A stretch of DNA of 43,317 nt from Candidatus Magnetobacterium casense (GTDB lineage: Bacteria > Nitrospirota > Thermodesulfovibrionia > Thermodesulfovibrionales > Magnetobacteriaceae), in NCBI RefSeq assembly GCF_000714715.1, contig NZ_JMFO01000028.1:1-43317 (forward strand), given 5' to 3'. The notes under the pieces were generated by a model. It worked only from the letters and a program-made list of their open reading frames with translations, searched no databases and was not told where the DNA came from. This document shows, one piece after another, positions 18,565-26,556 of this stretch. The position numbers and the translations under genes are program-made. Numbering within the stretch: position 1 is the stretch's first letter; the number at the start of each line of letters is the position of its first letter.

Positions 18565-19140
18565 ATGGCAGGCAAAAGCGGTAAATTTGGAGACAAGATT
18601 GGTGACAAAGAAATAAGGGACACTCTCATAGAGTTGGTACAGGACTCTGAGATAATGATGAAGCATCTGACCGGTCATGAGCTAAAGGATATAAAGATAC
18701 TCAAGTTAGGGCCGCCAACCAATGTAGAAAACCACAGGCCCTCTGACGTAGACCTGGTGATACCAAATAACAAGGATGTAACCAGTATTCTTCTGGTGCA
18801 GTTTCACGACACCAATGTTGAGAAGATGGCCAGATGGATGCTTTATAACATAGTGGAGGCAATTGGTAAGTATGGTACAGAGGTTGATATCAAACAGTAT
18901 CTGGTATATTACGGCAAGGAAAAGTTTGACATGCCCATAAGTATCAATGAGCCAAACATGCAATACCACTATCATGTAATAGACGTAGGAGCACTGGAGG
19001 GTGCACAGGATATCGACATAGGCAAGATGGCACAGGACATAACACTGGCGGTATTGAGCGGCGACACGGATGGCGGTCAGTCGCCGGTGTTGCAGGCCAT
19101 CCTCGACAGATTTTCGCAAGACGGCATCATGGGCGATTAG
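18565..19140 (+). CDS. PD-(D/E)XK-like protein related to the Rpn/transposase-like family
   Basis: This is a 191-residue soluble protein. The stretch DVDLVIPNNKDVTSILLVQF, then MARWMLYNIVEAIGKYG, then QYLVYYGKEKFDMP and YHYHVIDVGALEG follows the layout I recall for Rpn-like nucleases and the related putative-transposase proteins. Those have a strand with Asp, a strand with E-x-Q/K, a helix with RML(R/E)Y, a strand ending YLG, and a Y.Y.LID..(L)(D/E)G strand. In this copy the second strand reads LLVQFHDT, so the usual acidic residue appears replaced by Gln and catalysis may be lost. It starts after AAAGGAGG, 11 bases after the HPt gene, so it belongs to the cheV group. Function unknown; the family call is from pattern memory, not a search. 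Confidence 0.55.
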   Translation: MAGKSGKFGDKIGDKEIRDTLIELVQDSEIMMKHLTGHELKDIKILKLGPPTNVENHRPSDVDLVIPNNKDVTSILLVQFHDTNVEKMARWMLYNIVEAIGKYGTEVDIKQYLVYYGKEKFDMPISINEPNMQYHYHVIDVGALEGAQDIDIGKMAQDITLAVLSGDTDGGQSPVLQAILDRFSQDGIMGD

Positions 19141-19169
19141 AAAAGAAAACAGGAAAGAGAAAAAAGGGG

Positions 19170-22067
19170 GTGTGGCAATCGCATTTGACCGTAAAAGAAC
19201 ATAAAGGGGTCAAGGGGTCTGGCCCCCTTTCTTCCCTTACTACTGCCATTTTCCTGGTAACCATTTATTTTGTCAGTGGGCGGCTTTCGTTGTTTTTTGC
19301 CATCCCCCCGGGGTATGCAACGCCGATATGGCCGCCATCGGGTGTGGCGTTGGCCTTTATGCTGTTGTATTCTTACCGGGTTTGGCCGGGGATATGGGTG
19401 GGGTCGTTTTTACTCAACGTGTATATATCGTTCAACACGCCAGGTGTCTCTGTGGTGCTGCCGGGGATAATTGCCACCGGTGCAGTACTCCAGACGGTGA
19501 CGGCAACATATCTGATACAACGCTTTGTCGGACGCCAGGGGACCTTTGAGAGGGAACAGGATTTGCTAAAACTCCTGCTTATCGGTGGCCCTTTCAGCTG
19601 CGTAATCAATGCAACCCTCGGCTCTGTTGCCATGCTTGTTGTGGGTGCAATAAAGCCGTCGGGCTATATTTTTTCACTGTTTACCTGGTGGTTGGGCGAT
19701 ACTATAGGTGTCATTGTGGTAACGCCACTGGTGCTGATATTGATGGGCAGACCGGCTGAGTTGTGGCGGAAAAAGAGAAATACCGTAGTGATCCCCATTT
19801 TTACCCTCTTTTTTGCCGTAGTGGTTTTATTTGTGTATGTCCGCAGACTGGAGGAGACCCGTGCCAGACTTGAGTTTGCAGGTAAGGCCGATATCATAAG
19901 CAACACCATATCCGAGAGTGTTCAAAACTATATAGACATCATTGAATCGGTAAAGAGTTTTTATGAAGCCTCAAATAAAGTTGAAAGAAATGAGTTCAGG
20001 ATATTCGTCAGCGGTATACTCTCACGGCACCGTGCAATACAGGCATTGTCGTGGAATCCCAGGGTATCCGAGGGAGAGAGGGCAGCCATCGAGGAGGCGG
20101 CAAGGGCAGATGGCTACAGTGACTTTCGGATAACGGAGCGGGATAGTAAGAGACAACTGGTAACGGCCTCCAGTGGGGAGGAATACGTTCCTGTGTATTT
20201 CATAGAGCCTTATAAGGGTAACGAAGCGGCAATGGGGTTTGACCTTGCCTCCAACCCTTCGCGTAAGGAGGCACTTCTGAGGGCAAGGGATTCAGGACAG
20301 CCCCAGGCCACCGGGCGCATTACGCTTGTGCAGGAGAAGGGAAAACAGTTTGGTATGATAATATTTGTACCCGTGTACAGCACAAGACAGCTTAACGATA
20401 GCGTTGAACTTAAAAGTGCAAACATCCAGGGATTTGTATCGGGTGTGTTTCGCATCGGGGATGCTATAGAAAAAGAAATAGAGGGGCTTAAGGTAGAGGG
20501 GATCAATTTCGCCGTATATGACGATGCAGCCAGTGAATCGGAGAGGCTCATGTACATACGCGACCCCGAAGCTGGAGGTTCAGAGGGCAAACATCAGGGT
20601 GGCATTGAGCACAAGACTAAGATAAACGTGGCAGGTAGGGCATGGAGTGTAGTATTTTATCCGTCGGCGGAGTATTTAAAGAGCCACATGACGTTTCAAT
20701 CATGGTTGATCCTGGTGGGTAGCCTGTTGTTTATCGGGTTACTGGAAGTGTTTCTGTTTATGCTTGCAAGTCGTGGTGAAAGGGTGGAGAGGCTTGTGCA
20801 GGAGAAGACCACGGAGTTGTCGCAGGCAAATGCAGCCCTGCACAAAGAGATCACGGAAAAGATGGCAACCGAAGCAGCCCTGAGAAGCGCCATGGAGGAG
20901 GCCAGAAGCGCCACAAAGGCCAAGGGTGAGTTTCTTGCCGCCATGAGTCATGAGATACGCACCCCGCTGAATGCCATCATAGGCATGGCCGATGTCCTCA
21001 CCGAAACCGGGCTCACGCAGGAGCAGGATAAGTCCGTGCAACTGTTGAGAAACGCCGGGGAAAACCTCTTGGGCATAATAAACGATATCCTTGATTTTTC
21101 AAAGATGGAGGCGGGGCAGCTCAAACTCGAACGGGTGTGCTTTAACATCTTTGATGCGCTGTCAAAGACTGCCGATCTGATGAGGGTTAAGACGCAACAG
21201 AAGGGTATTGATCTGTCGCTGGTCATTGCCCATGCTATACCGAGGCAACTGTGGGGGGACCCGTTGCGTTTGCAGCAGGTGATGTTTAATCTGTTAAGCA
21301 ATGCCATCAAGTTTACCGACGCCGGGGAGATTGGTGTCACGGTGGATATTAACAAGGAAGAGGCCGGTTTCATCGAGCTTCAATGCTGCGTGAGGGACAC
21401 GGGGGTGGGCATTGCTCAGGATAAGCAGGGGTTGATGTTTCAGCGGTTTTCGCAGGCCGATTCATCCACCTCCCGCAAGTATGGTGGCACGGGGCTGGGG
21501 CTTGTGATATCAAAGACCATCGTCGAAAACATGCGTGGGCGGATGTGGTTTGACAGCAAGGAGGGAGTTGGGAGTCGATTTTATTTTACGGTGCAGTTGG
21601 AGGTCTTTGGCAAGGAGTGCAAGCTGATGGAGGCGCCATCGGATGCCGGGGCTGGTGGTAGTGCTCCGCCAAGTGGTAAGGCAGAGAGATCGTTGCGCAT
21701 CCTAATAGCAGAGGACAACGAGGACAATCAGGTGCTGATGCGTTCGTATTTCAAGAAGACGTCGCATATCATAGAGATAGCCCCAAATGGCCAGGAGGCC
21801 GTTGACAAGTTTACCGGTGGCAACAGCTACGACATCGTCCTGATGGACATGGAGATGCCTATAAAGGACGGCTACACGGCGGTGGCGGAGATCAGGCAGT
21901 GGGAGAGGGACAATGCAGTTGCGGCGACCCCCATACTCGCCCTGACCGCCCACGCGCTCAGTGAGCACGTGCAAAAAAGCCTGAACGCCGGATGCAACGG
22001 CCATCTGACAAAACCCATAAAGAAGGCCGTCCTGATGGATGCAATTGCACAGTATCGGAAGGAGTAA
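19170..22067 (+). CDS. MASE1-CHASE sensor hybrid histidine kinase
   Basis: This is a 965-residue membrane kinase. An N-terminal MASE1 domain (about 22-230, several TM helices, with ATPIWPPSGVALAFM and WLGDTIGVIVVTPLVLI) precedes an extracytoplasmic CHASE domain (about 240-500, with IQALSWNPRVSEGERAAIE). A last TM (about 510-533) and a coiled coil follow. HisKA has His594 in LAAMSHEIRTPLNAI, the ATPase domain has VMFNLLSNAIKFTD and GTGLGLVISKTI, and the C-terminal receiver has Asp893 in VLMDMEMPIKDGY. The start is the GTG at 19170, after a purine-rich run; the first ~20 codons run through a copy of the intergenic repeat, and no better start is visible before TM1. It is the last gene of the cheV group. 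MASE1/CHASE ligands are generally small molecules; none can be named here. Confidence 0.9.
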   Translation: MWQSHLTVKEHKGVKGSGPLSSLTTAIFLVTIYFVSGRLSLFFAIPPGYATPIWPPSGVALAFMLLYSYRVWPGIWVGSFLLNVYISFNTPGVSVVLPGIIATGAVLQTVTATYLIQRFVGRQGTFEREQDLLKLLLIGGPFSCVINATLGSVAMLVVGAIKPSGYIFSLFTWWLGDTIGVIVVTPLVLILMGRPAELWRKKRNTVVIPIFTLFFAVVVLFVYVRRLEETRARLEFAGKADIISNTISESVQNYIDIIESVKSFYEASNKVERNEFRIFVSGILSRHRAIQALSWNPRVSEGERAAIEEAARADGYSDFRITERDSKRQLVTASSGEEYVPVYFIEPYKGNEAAMGFDLASNPSRKEALLRARDSGQPQATGRITLVQEKGKQFGMIIFVPVYSTRQLNDSVELKSANIQGFVSGVFRIGDAIEKEIEGLKVEGINFAVYDDAASESERLMYIRDPEAGGSEGKHQGGIEHKTKINVAGRAWSVVFYPSAEYLKSHMTFQSWLILVGSLLFIGLLEVFLFMLASRGERVERLVQEKTTELSQANAALHKEITEKMATEAALRSAMEEARSATKAKGEFLAAMSHEIRTPLNAIIGMADVLTETGLTQEQDKSVQLLRNAGENLLGIINDILDFSKMEAGQLKLERVCFNIFDALSKTADLMRVKTQQKGIDLSLVIAHAIPRQLWGDPLRLQQVMFNLLSNAIKFTDAGEIGVTVDINKEEAGFIELQCCVRDTGVGIAQDKQGLMFQRFSQADSSTSRKYGGTGLGLVISKTIVENMRGRMWFDSKEGVGSRFYFTVQLEVFGKECKLMEAPSDAGAGGSAPPSGKAERSLRILIAEDNEDNQVLMRSYFKKTSHIIEIAPNGQEAVDKFTGGNSYDIVLMDMEMPIKDGYTAVAEIRQWERDNAVAATPILALTAHALSEHVQKSLNAGCNGHLTKPIKKAVLMDAIAQYRKE
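19177..19230. repeat. Intergenic repeat copy 3, inside the start of the kinase gene
   Basis: GCAATCGCATTTGACCG (19177-19193) matches the lead-in of the repeat copy at 42,354. It is followed by the inverted core GGGGTCAAGGGG (19206-19217) and a small GGGG..CCCC hairpin. The copy lies entirely within the apparent coding sequence, before the first membrane helix. Confidence 0.65.
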
Positions 22068-22087
22068 AGAAAACGTTTTCCTCCTTT

Positions 22088-22684
22088 TCATAGGGAATTC
22101 AGCGGTGCAAACGAGCGTCTGTGTATGGGGCAGGGGCCGTGTGTGCGTATCATCTCCATGTGTTGTTTGGTGCCATATCCCTTGTGGGAGTTGAAGCCGT
22201 ACTGCGGATACTGCTGATGATATGCCAACATAAGCGAATCCCTCAGCACCTTTGCCACTATGGAGGCAGCCGCAATGGAGGCGCTCTTTGAATCCCCCTT
22301 GATGATAGAAACCTGACTGATGTCAATATCGGGCAAGCGTAGGGCATCAATGAGCAGGATATCGGGGGGATGGTTTAACTGCAGGACGGCCTTTTTCATG
22401 GCCATTTTTGTGGCATTGAGGATGTTGAGTCTATCGATATCGGCGGCATCCACGATGCCAATGCCGATGTCTCTGGCGCAGCAGACGATCTCAAAGAACA
22501 ACGCCTTGCGACGTCCCTCAGAGAGCTTTTTGGAATCATTAACGCCCTCTATGTAGCTCCCTGCCTCAAACACAACCGCTGCGGCAACGACAGGGCCTGC
22601 CAGAGGGCCCCTGCCGGCCTCATCAAGCCCCGCTACACAACCGTTGTCGTAGAACTCTCTGTCGTGGTCAAAGAGTTCCCTCAA
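22088..22684 (-). CDS. rnhB: Ribonuclease HII
   Basis: This 198-residue endonuclease removes ribonucleotides and RNA primers from RNA-DNA hybrids. The diagnostic motif [20 protein letters not shown] carries the first catalytic Asp-Glu pair. [10 protein letters not shown] supplies the next Asp and [21 protein letters not shown] is the conserved middle block, with [10 protein letters not shown] near the end. The start is a TTG at 22684 overlapping the rplS stop (TTGA), so it is translationally coupled. The position after rplS is the common one in bacteria. Confidence 0.95.
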   Translation of the reverse strand: MRELFDHDREFYDNGCVAGLDEAGRGPLAGPVVAAAVVFEAGSYIEGVNDSKKLSEGRRKALFFEIVCCARDIGIGIVDAADIDRLNILNATKMAMKKAVLQLNHPPDILLIDALRLPDIDISQVSIIKGDSKSASIAAASIVAKVLRDSLMLAYHQQYPQYGFNSHKGYGTKQHMEMIRTHGPCPIHRRSFAPLNSL

Positions 22685-23058
22685 TTTGCCGATTTGGTCG
22701 CAACCGGGTGTTTTATCTCCCGTGCCTTTTCCTTGATCTTTGCATCTTTACCCTTCTTGTGGCGTATGTAGTAGAGTTTTGCCTTTCTGACGTCTCCGCG
22801 CTTGATCAGTTGTATCTCCTTGATGATCGGCGAATGCAGCGGGAATATCCTCTCAACCCCAACACCGAACGATATCTTTCTGACCGTTACGGTTTCGCGG
22901 ATGCCGCCGCTCTTGCGGGCAATGACGAAACCCTCGTAGGGCTGGATGCGCTCCTTGTCCCCTTCAACAACCCTCACGCTTATTCTCAGGGTGTCTCCGA
23001 TGTGAAACTCAGGGATCGTTTTCTTAAAACGCTCCTCGTATGCCTTAACCAGGTTCAT
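22681..23058 (-). CDS. rplS: Large-subunit ribosomal protein L19
   Basis: This 125-residue L19 lies at the interface of the two ribosomal subunits. Family stretches are [50 protein letters not shown] and [20 protein letters not shown]. The ATG at 23058 follows GGAGGAAA, which is inside the 3' end of trmD; the two genes overlap by 14 bases. It is slightly longer than the usual ~115 residues through a basic C-terminal tail. Confidence 0.97.
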   Translation of the reverse strand: MNLVKAYEERFKKTIPEFHIGDTLRISVRVVEGDKERIQPYEGFVIARKSGGIRETVTVRKISFGVGVERIFPLHSPIIKEIQLIKRGDVRKAKLYYIRHKKGKDAKIKEKAREIKHPVATKSAN

Positions 23059-23797
23059 TTTCTATTTCCTCCTTGATTTCTGTCAAAAGTCTGTGTTCCT
23101 CTTGTGTCAGCATATCCATGTTGAGCAGATATGGTTTGTTTTTGAGGGTTTTTTTGATGGCTTGTTTTTTACGCCACCGGTTGATTTCCTTGTGATTGCC
23201 CGATAGTAGCACTGGGGGGACACATCTGCCGTGAAAATCCTCCGGGCGTGTGTAGTGCGGACAATCGAGATAGCCCGACGAAAAGGAATCCTCCATCCCG
23301 GACCGGCTATCACCCAACACCCCCGGGATAAGTCGCACTATCGCATCTATGATCACCAACGCCGGTAACTCACCACCGGTAAGGACATAATCGCCAATAG
23401 ATATCTCTTCGTTGACCAGGTCGAGGACCCTTTCGTCAATGCCCTCGTATCTGCCACAGATAAAGGTCAGCGGGGTTGAGTGCGTTGCCAGTTGTTGTGC
23501 CCTGGTTTGGTCAAACACCCTGCCTTGTGGCGTTGTGAGGATGACGTGTCTCTCTGTGCCGTCAGCGTGCAGATACTGCAGGGCGTCAAATACGGGCGCA
23601 ATTTTCATGACCATCCCCGGGCCACCACCATAGGGGTAGTCATCCACCGTGCGGGCCTTGTCACTTGCAAAGTCCCTGATATTGGTCACGCTCAAATCCA
23701 CCAAACCCTTCTGTATAGCCCTGGTCATCATGCCCTGTGTCATATACGATAAGATCATATCCGGAAATATGGTCAGTACCTCTATTTTCATTGCCAT
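23045..23797 (-). CDS. trmD: tRNA (guanine-N1)-methyltransferase, position 37
   Basis: This 250-residue SAM-dependent enzyme methylates G37 of tRNAs to prevent frameshifting. The trefoil-knot SAM site is clear: [37 protein letters not shown] and [20 protein letters not shown]. The C-terminal part has [12 protein letters not shown] and [14 protein letters not shown]. The ATG at 23797 is used; an in-frame ATG two codons on is possible. Upstream, where rimM normally lies, there is a 180-base non-coding element instead. Confidence 0.97.
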   Translation of the reverse strand: MAMKIEVLTIFPDMILSYMTQGMMTRAIQKGLVDLSVTNIRDFASDKARTVDDYPYGGGPGMVMKIAPVFDALQYLHADGTERHVILTTPQGRVFDQTRAQQLATHSTPLTFICGRYEGIDERVLDLVNEEISIGDYVLTGGELPALVIIDAIVRLIPGVLGDSRSGMEDSFSSGYLDCPHYTRPEDFHGRCVPPVLLSGNHKEINRWRKKQAIKKTLKNKPYLLNMDMLTQEEHRLLTEIKEEIENEPG

Positions 23798-23818
23798 AAA
23801 TCCCGTTTACTTCAGTCC

Positions 23819-23843
23819 AAAAAAAACGGCCTAAAATACGGCC
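23819..23843 (-). terminator. Weak terminator-like hairpin upstream of trmD
   Basis: On the minus strand GGCC-(8 bases)-GGCC is followed by G and eight T residues. The stem is only four to five GC pairs. If functional it would end the trxA-ffh-rpsP-khpA transcript before trmD. Confidence 0.35.
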
Positions 23844-23866
23844 AAAGAGACTACTTTAAAAAAAAG

Positions 23867-23966
23867 AATGCTAAAGGGACGGCATATGCACTTTTTACTT
23901 CTGCGCCACCCGTTGCGCCACCCGTTGCGCCACCCCATGCTACACGTGTCCCTTTAGTTTAGCATT
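23867..23966. repeat. Palindromic element with internal 12-bp tandem repeats
   Basis: The left arm AATGCTAAAGGGAC (23867-23880) is complementary to the right arm GTCCCTTTAGTTTAGCATT (23948-23966), apart from a 5-base bulge in the right arm. Between them are two exact and one near-exact copies of TGCGCCACCCGT (23902-23937). The structure resembles a small non-autonomous mobile element. It occupies the place where rimM is expected. Confidence 0.65.
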
Positions 23967-23989
23967 GTTTATCTCTATGAAGCTATTTT

Positions 23990-24220
23990 CTATTCAAGAA
24001 TCTCTAACACGGAACGTTTGCCTATTTTTGTACCTGCGGCAGAGAGTATGGTTCTCATAGCCCTTGCTGTTTTTCCTTGTTTACCAATGACCTTACCCAA
24101 ATCACTTGCAGCCACCCTTAATTCGAAAACGGTCGTTTTTTCTCCATCGATTTCCTTCACTGCTACATCTTCCGGTCTATCGACCAAGGCCTTTGCCATA
24201 ACCTCAACTAAGTCTTTCAT
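23990..24220 (-). CDS. khpA: KH-domain RNA-binding protein
   Basis: This 76-residue cytoplasmic protein is essentially one KH domain, with the RNA-contacting GxxG loop in [18 protein letters not shown]. Its position directly after rpsP is standard, and relatives bind RNA and affect cell division or ribosome assembly. The start chosen is the ATG at 24220, after GGAGGTG (24234-24228) at seven bases; the ATG one codon earlier has a spacing that is too short. rpsP ends about 20 bases upstream. Confidence 0.93.
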   Translation of the reverse strand: MKDLVEVMAKALVDRPEDVAVKEIDGEKTTVFELRVAASDLGKVIGKQGKTARAMRTILSAAGTKIGKRSVLEILE

Positions 24221-24240
24221 CATGACCACCTCCAAATGAA

Positions 24241-24492
24241 TTAGGCTGTCTGCAGTTGTAAGCCAGCCTTTTGTAATAGTTTTCTGACAGTATCAGTAGG
24301 CTGAGCGCCATTGCCAAGCCAGCTCTTGCACTTTTCAATATCGATGTTGATTTCCGAGGGTTCCTTCAGTGGATTATAAGTCCCTACTATATCGAGAAAG
24401 CGTCCATCTCGTCTTGTTCTTGAATCGGTCACAACCACCCTGTAGAAAGGTCTCTTGTGTGCTCCCATCCGTGTCAGTCTAATCTTTACCAA
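24241..24492 (-). CDS. rpsP: Small-subunit ribosomal protein S16 (TTG start)
   Basis: This 83-residue S16 has [20 protein letters not shown], then [14 protein letters not shown] and the C-terminal [20 protein letters not shown]. The start is the TTG at 24492, giving [10 protein letters not shown] as in other S16 proteins; GGAGG lies nine bases upstream (24506-24502). Another TTG at 24507 overlaps that ribosome site and is unlikely. It lies between ffh and khpA in the usual order. Confidence 0.95.
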   Translation of the reverse strand: MVKIRLTRMGAHKRPFYRVVVTDSRTRRDGRFLDIVGTYNPLKEPSEINIDIEKCKSWLGNGAQPTDTVRKLLQKAGLQLQTA

Positions 24493-24585
24493 TATAGATA
24501 CCTCCAAATACGTTCCTATAAGATATTTTAATATATCCAGGCAATCAAAGTAAATATGCCAAACAAAAGATTAACAAAGCGTCAG

Positions 24586-25908
24586 TTAAAAGGGCAGGAT
24601 ATTAGGCAGTTTCAGGCCCTTCTTACCCTTAAACATCTTCATCATCTTTTTCATGTCCTTGTACTGTTTCAGGAGTCTGTTTACCTCTGCGACGTCGGTA
24701 CCGCTGCCGGTGGCGATTCTGATCTTTCGGCTACCGTTGAGTATCTGCGGATTGGTTCGCTCCTTTTTTGTCATAGAATTGATAATGGCCTCTATCTTTA
24801 CGAACTGTTTTTCATCGACATTTATGCCCTTCATTTGTTTGTTTATGCCCGGGATCATCGACAGCAGGTTTTCAATAGGCCCCATGGAGCGGATCTTCCG
24901 GAGCTGTTCCTTGAGGTCATCGAGCGTGAAGCCATCACCGAGGATTTTGTTTTTAAGCGATTCGGCCTCTCGTTCGTCAAAGGACTGCTGTGCCTTTTCG
25001 ATGAAGCTCAGGACGTCGCCCATACCGAGTATCCTCGACGCCACTCGCTGGGGATAAAACGGTTCCAGCATGTCTATTTTTTCGCCCATACCGATAAACT
25101 TTATCGGTTTACCGGTCACCTCACGAATCGAAAGAGAGGCGCCACCCCTGGCATCGCCGTCCATTTTGGTGAGGATTATTCCGTCTATGCCGATCTTTTC
25201 ATTGAAGGCCTTTGCTATGTTGACGGCATCCTGCCCTGTCATTGCATCGGCTACAAAGAGGGTTTCTTTGGGGGTTGTGGAGTCTTTGATGTTTTTCAGT
25301 TCGACCATGAGGGCATCGTCTATATGCAGGCGACCTGCGGTATCGAGGATCACAAGGTCACGTGCCTCACGTCTGGCCTCAGACAGGGCGTTGTTGCATA
25401 CGACTACGGGGTTTTTCTCTTCCTTGGAAAAGAACACCGGCACATCTATCTGTTTACCGAGGGTGATCAACTGGTCTATGGCCGCAGGTCTTTGCAGGTC
25501 TGCTGCTACCAACATAGGCCGCCTGCCCTGGGTCCTGTAGTGTCTGGCGAGTTTGGCGGCCGTTGTGGTTTTACCGCAGCCATGAAGGCCGATCATCATC
25601 AATATTGTGGGCGGATTGGGAGAGAGGTGTATTTTTTCGTTGTCCGATCCAAGCAGCACGCACAACTCATCATGCACTATCTTTACCACCTGCTGACCCG
25701 GGGTCAGGCTCTCAAGCACCTCATTGCCTACGGCCTTGTCTCTTACACGCTCTATAAACCCCTTGACTACCTTGAAGTTGACATCAGCCTCCAGGAGGGC
25801 AAGGCGGATCTCCTTCATCGCAACATCTATATCCTGGCTATTGAGAACCCCCTTGCCTTTTAACTTCTTTATTACCGAGTCAAGCTTCTCGCTTAAGGAG
25901 TTAAACAT
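24586..25908 (-). CDS. ffh: Signal recognition particle GTPase Ffh
   Basis: This 440-residue protein targets nascent membrane proteins to the Sec translocon together with 4.5S RNA and FtsY. The N domain (about 1-85) begins MFNSLSEKLDSVIKKLKGKG. The G domain (about 95-295) has the P-loop GLHGCGKTTTAAKLA, the DTAGR box and TKMDGDARGG. The methionine-rich M domain (about 300-440) ends with a KMMKMFKGKKGLKLP-type tail. It begins nine bases after trxA and is followed by rpsP. Confidence 0.97.
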   Translation of the reverse strand: MFNSLSEKLDSVIKKLKGKGVLNSQDIDVAMKEIRLALLEADVNFKVVKGFIERVRDKAVGNEVLESLTPGQQVVKIVHDELCVLLGSDNEKIHLSPNPPTILMMIGLHGCGKTTTAAKLARHYRTQGRRPMLVAADLQRPAAIDQLITLGKQIDVPVFFSKEEKNPVVVCNNALSEARREARDLVILDTAGRLHIDDALMVELKNIKDSTTPKETLFVADAMTGQDAVNIAKAFNEKIGIDGIILTKMDGDARGGASLSIREVTGKPIKFIGMGEKIDMLEPFYPQRVASRILGMGDVLSFIEKAQQSFDEREAESLKNKILGDGFTLDDLKEQLRKIRSMGPIENLLSMIPGINKQMKGINVDEKQFVKIEAIINSMTKKERTNPQILNGSRKIRIATGSGTDVAEVNRLLKQYKDMKKMMKMFKGKKGLKLPNILPF

Positions 25909-25916
25909 AAGTCTTT

Positions 25917-26246
25917 TTATCCTAGCAGACCTTCGATCTTGTCCTTTAGCTGATGTTTGGGTACTGCACCGACAAGCTGGTCTACCTTGTCACCGCCCTT
26001 GAAAAACATCAGCGTCGGTATACCCATTATCTTGTACTTACTGGCTACGTCCGGATTTTCGTCCGTGTTTAACTTTACGACCTTCATCCGTCCTGTATAC
26101 TCTTTGGCCAAGTCTTCGACAATCGGCGCTACCATTCTGCAGGGACCACACCACACTGCCCAAAAATCAACCAAAACCAAGCCTTCCGCCTGTAACACCT
26201 CTGCCTCCCACGTCTGCGACGTTGCATTCACTACGCCTTCTGCCAT
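25917..26246 (-). CDS. trxA: Thioredoxin
   Basis: This 109-residue thioredoxin has the redox motif WCGPC in [20 protein letters not shown] and the cis-proline loop [12 protein letters not shown]. It reduces protein disulfides in the cytoplasm with thioredoxin reductase. The ATG at 26246 follows GGAGG at four bases; a longer frame from 26261 lacks a ribosome site. It leads the trxA-ffh-rpsP-khpA group, and a promoter candidate is at 26,402-26,410. Confidence 0.96.
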   Translation of the reverse strand: MAEGVVNATSQTWEAEVLQAEGLVLVDFWAVWCGPCRMVAPIVEDLAKEYTGRMKVVKLNTDENPDVASKYKIMGIPTLMFFKGGDKVDQLVGAVPKHQLKDKIEGLLG

Positions 26247-26319
26247 ATTACCTCCAGTCAATATTTCGATTACTTAATGATTATATTTGCAAACTAACTC
26301 TTTTGTCAAATCTGCCTAT

Positions 26320-26358
26320 CCTTTTGCCAGCCCCTTTTGCCGGCCCCTTTTGCTGGCC
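26320..26358. repeat. 13-bp tandem repeats in the trxA leader
   Basis: Three units of CCTTTTGCCRGCC, differing at one or two positions, run from 26320 to 26358, and a fourth decayed unit follows. They fall between the candidate trxA promoter and the trxA start, so they would be in the 5' untranslated RNA. The 26,247-26,556 gap holds only this array, the promoter and repeat copy 4; no gene is seen. Confidence 0.6.
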
Positions 26359-26401
26359 CTTCTGGCGGGCTGCAATTGCACTATGCCAAGCACAAAGGTT
26401 C

Positions 26402-26410
26402 ATTATAACA
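26402..26410 (-). promoter_or_regulatory. Extended -10 promoter candidate for trxA
   Basis: The minus strand reads TGTTATAAT, an extended -10 box, about 155 bases before the trxA start. No good -35 was found. Confidence 0.4.
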
Positions 26411-26487
26411 TAATGGCAAGGAAAAGGGTACAAAAAAATCCGACACACTTGAAACGTATTTTCATTAACAAGGCATGGTAAAAAAAT

Positions 26488-26510
26488 GGGGTCAAGGGGG
26501 CTGGCCCCCT
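26488..26510 (-). repeat. Intergenic repeat, copy 4 (short form)
   Basis: The inverted core GGGGTCAAGGGG (26488-26499) merges with an AGGGGG-CTGG-CCCCCT hairpin. On the minus strand it reads hairpin then CCCCTTGACCCC, the same order as the long copies. It lies about 50 bases after the hyfG-like stop and could end that operon. Confidence 0.65.
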
Positions 26511-26556
26511 TACTAACTGCACATGACACTGCCCCTAAAGGCGCCCACCCCTACCC

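Noticed and set aside
23902..23937. 12-bp tandem repeats as a possible CRISPR
   Set aside because: Repeats are too short, directly abutting and without spacers.
24556..25863. A 435-codon open frame antisense to ffh
   Set aside because: It is the antiphase reading of a conserved gene; its translation shows no known domain.
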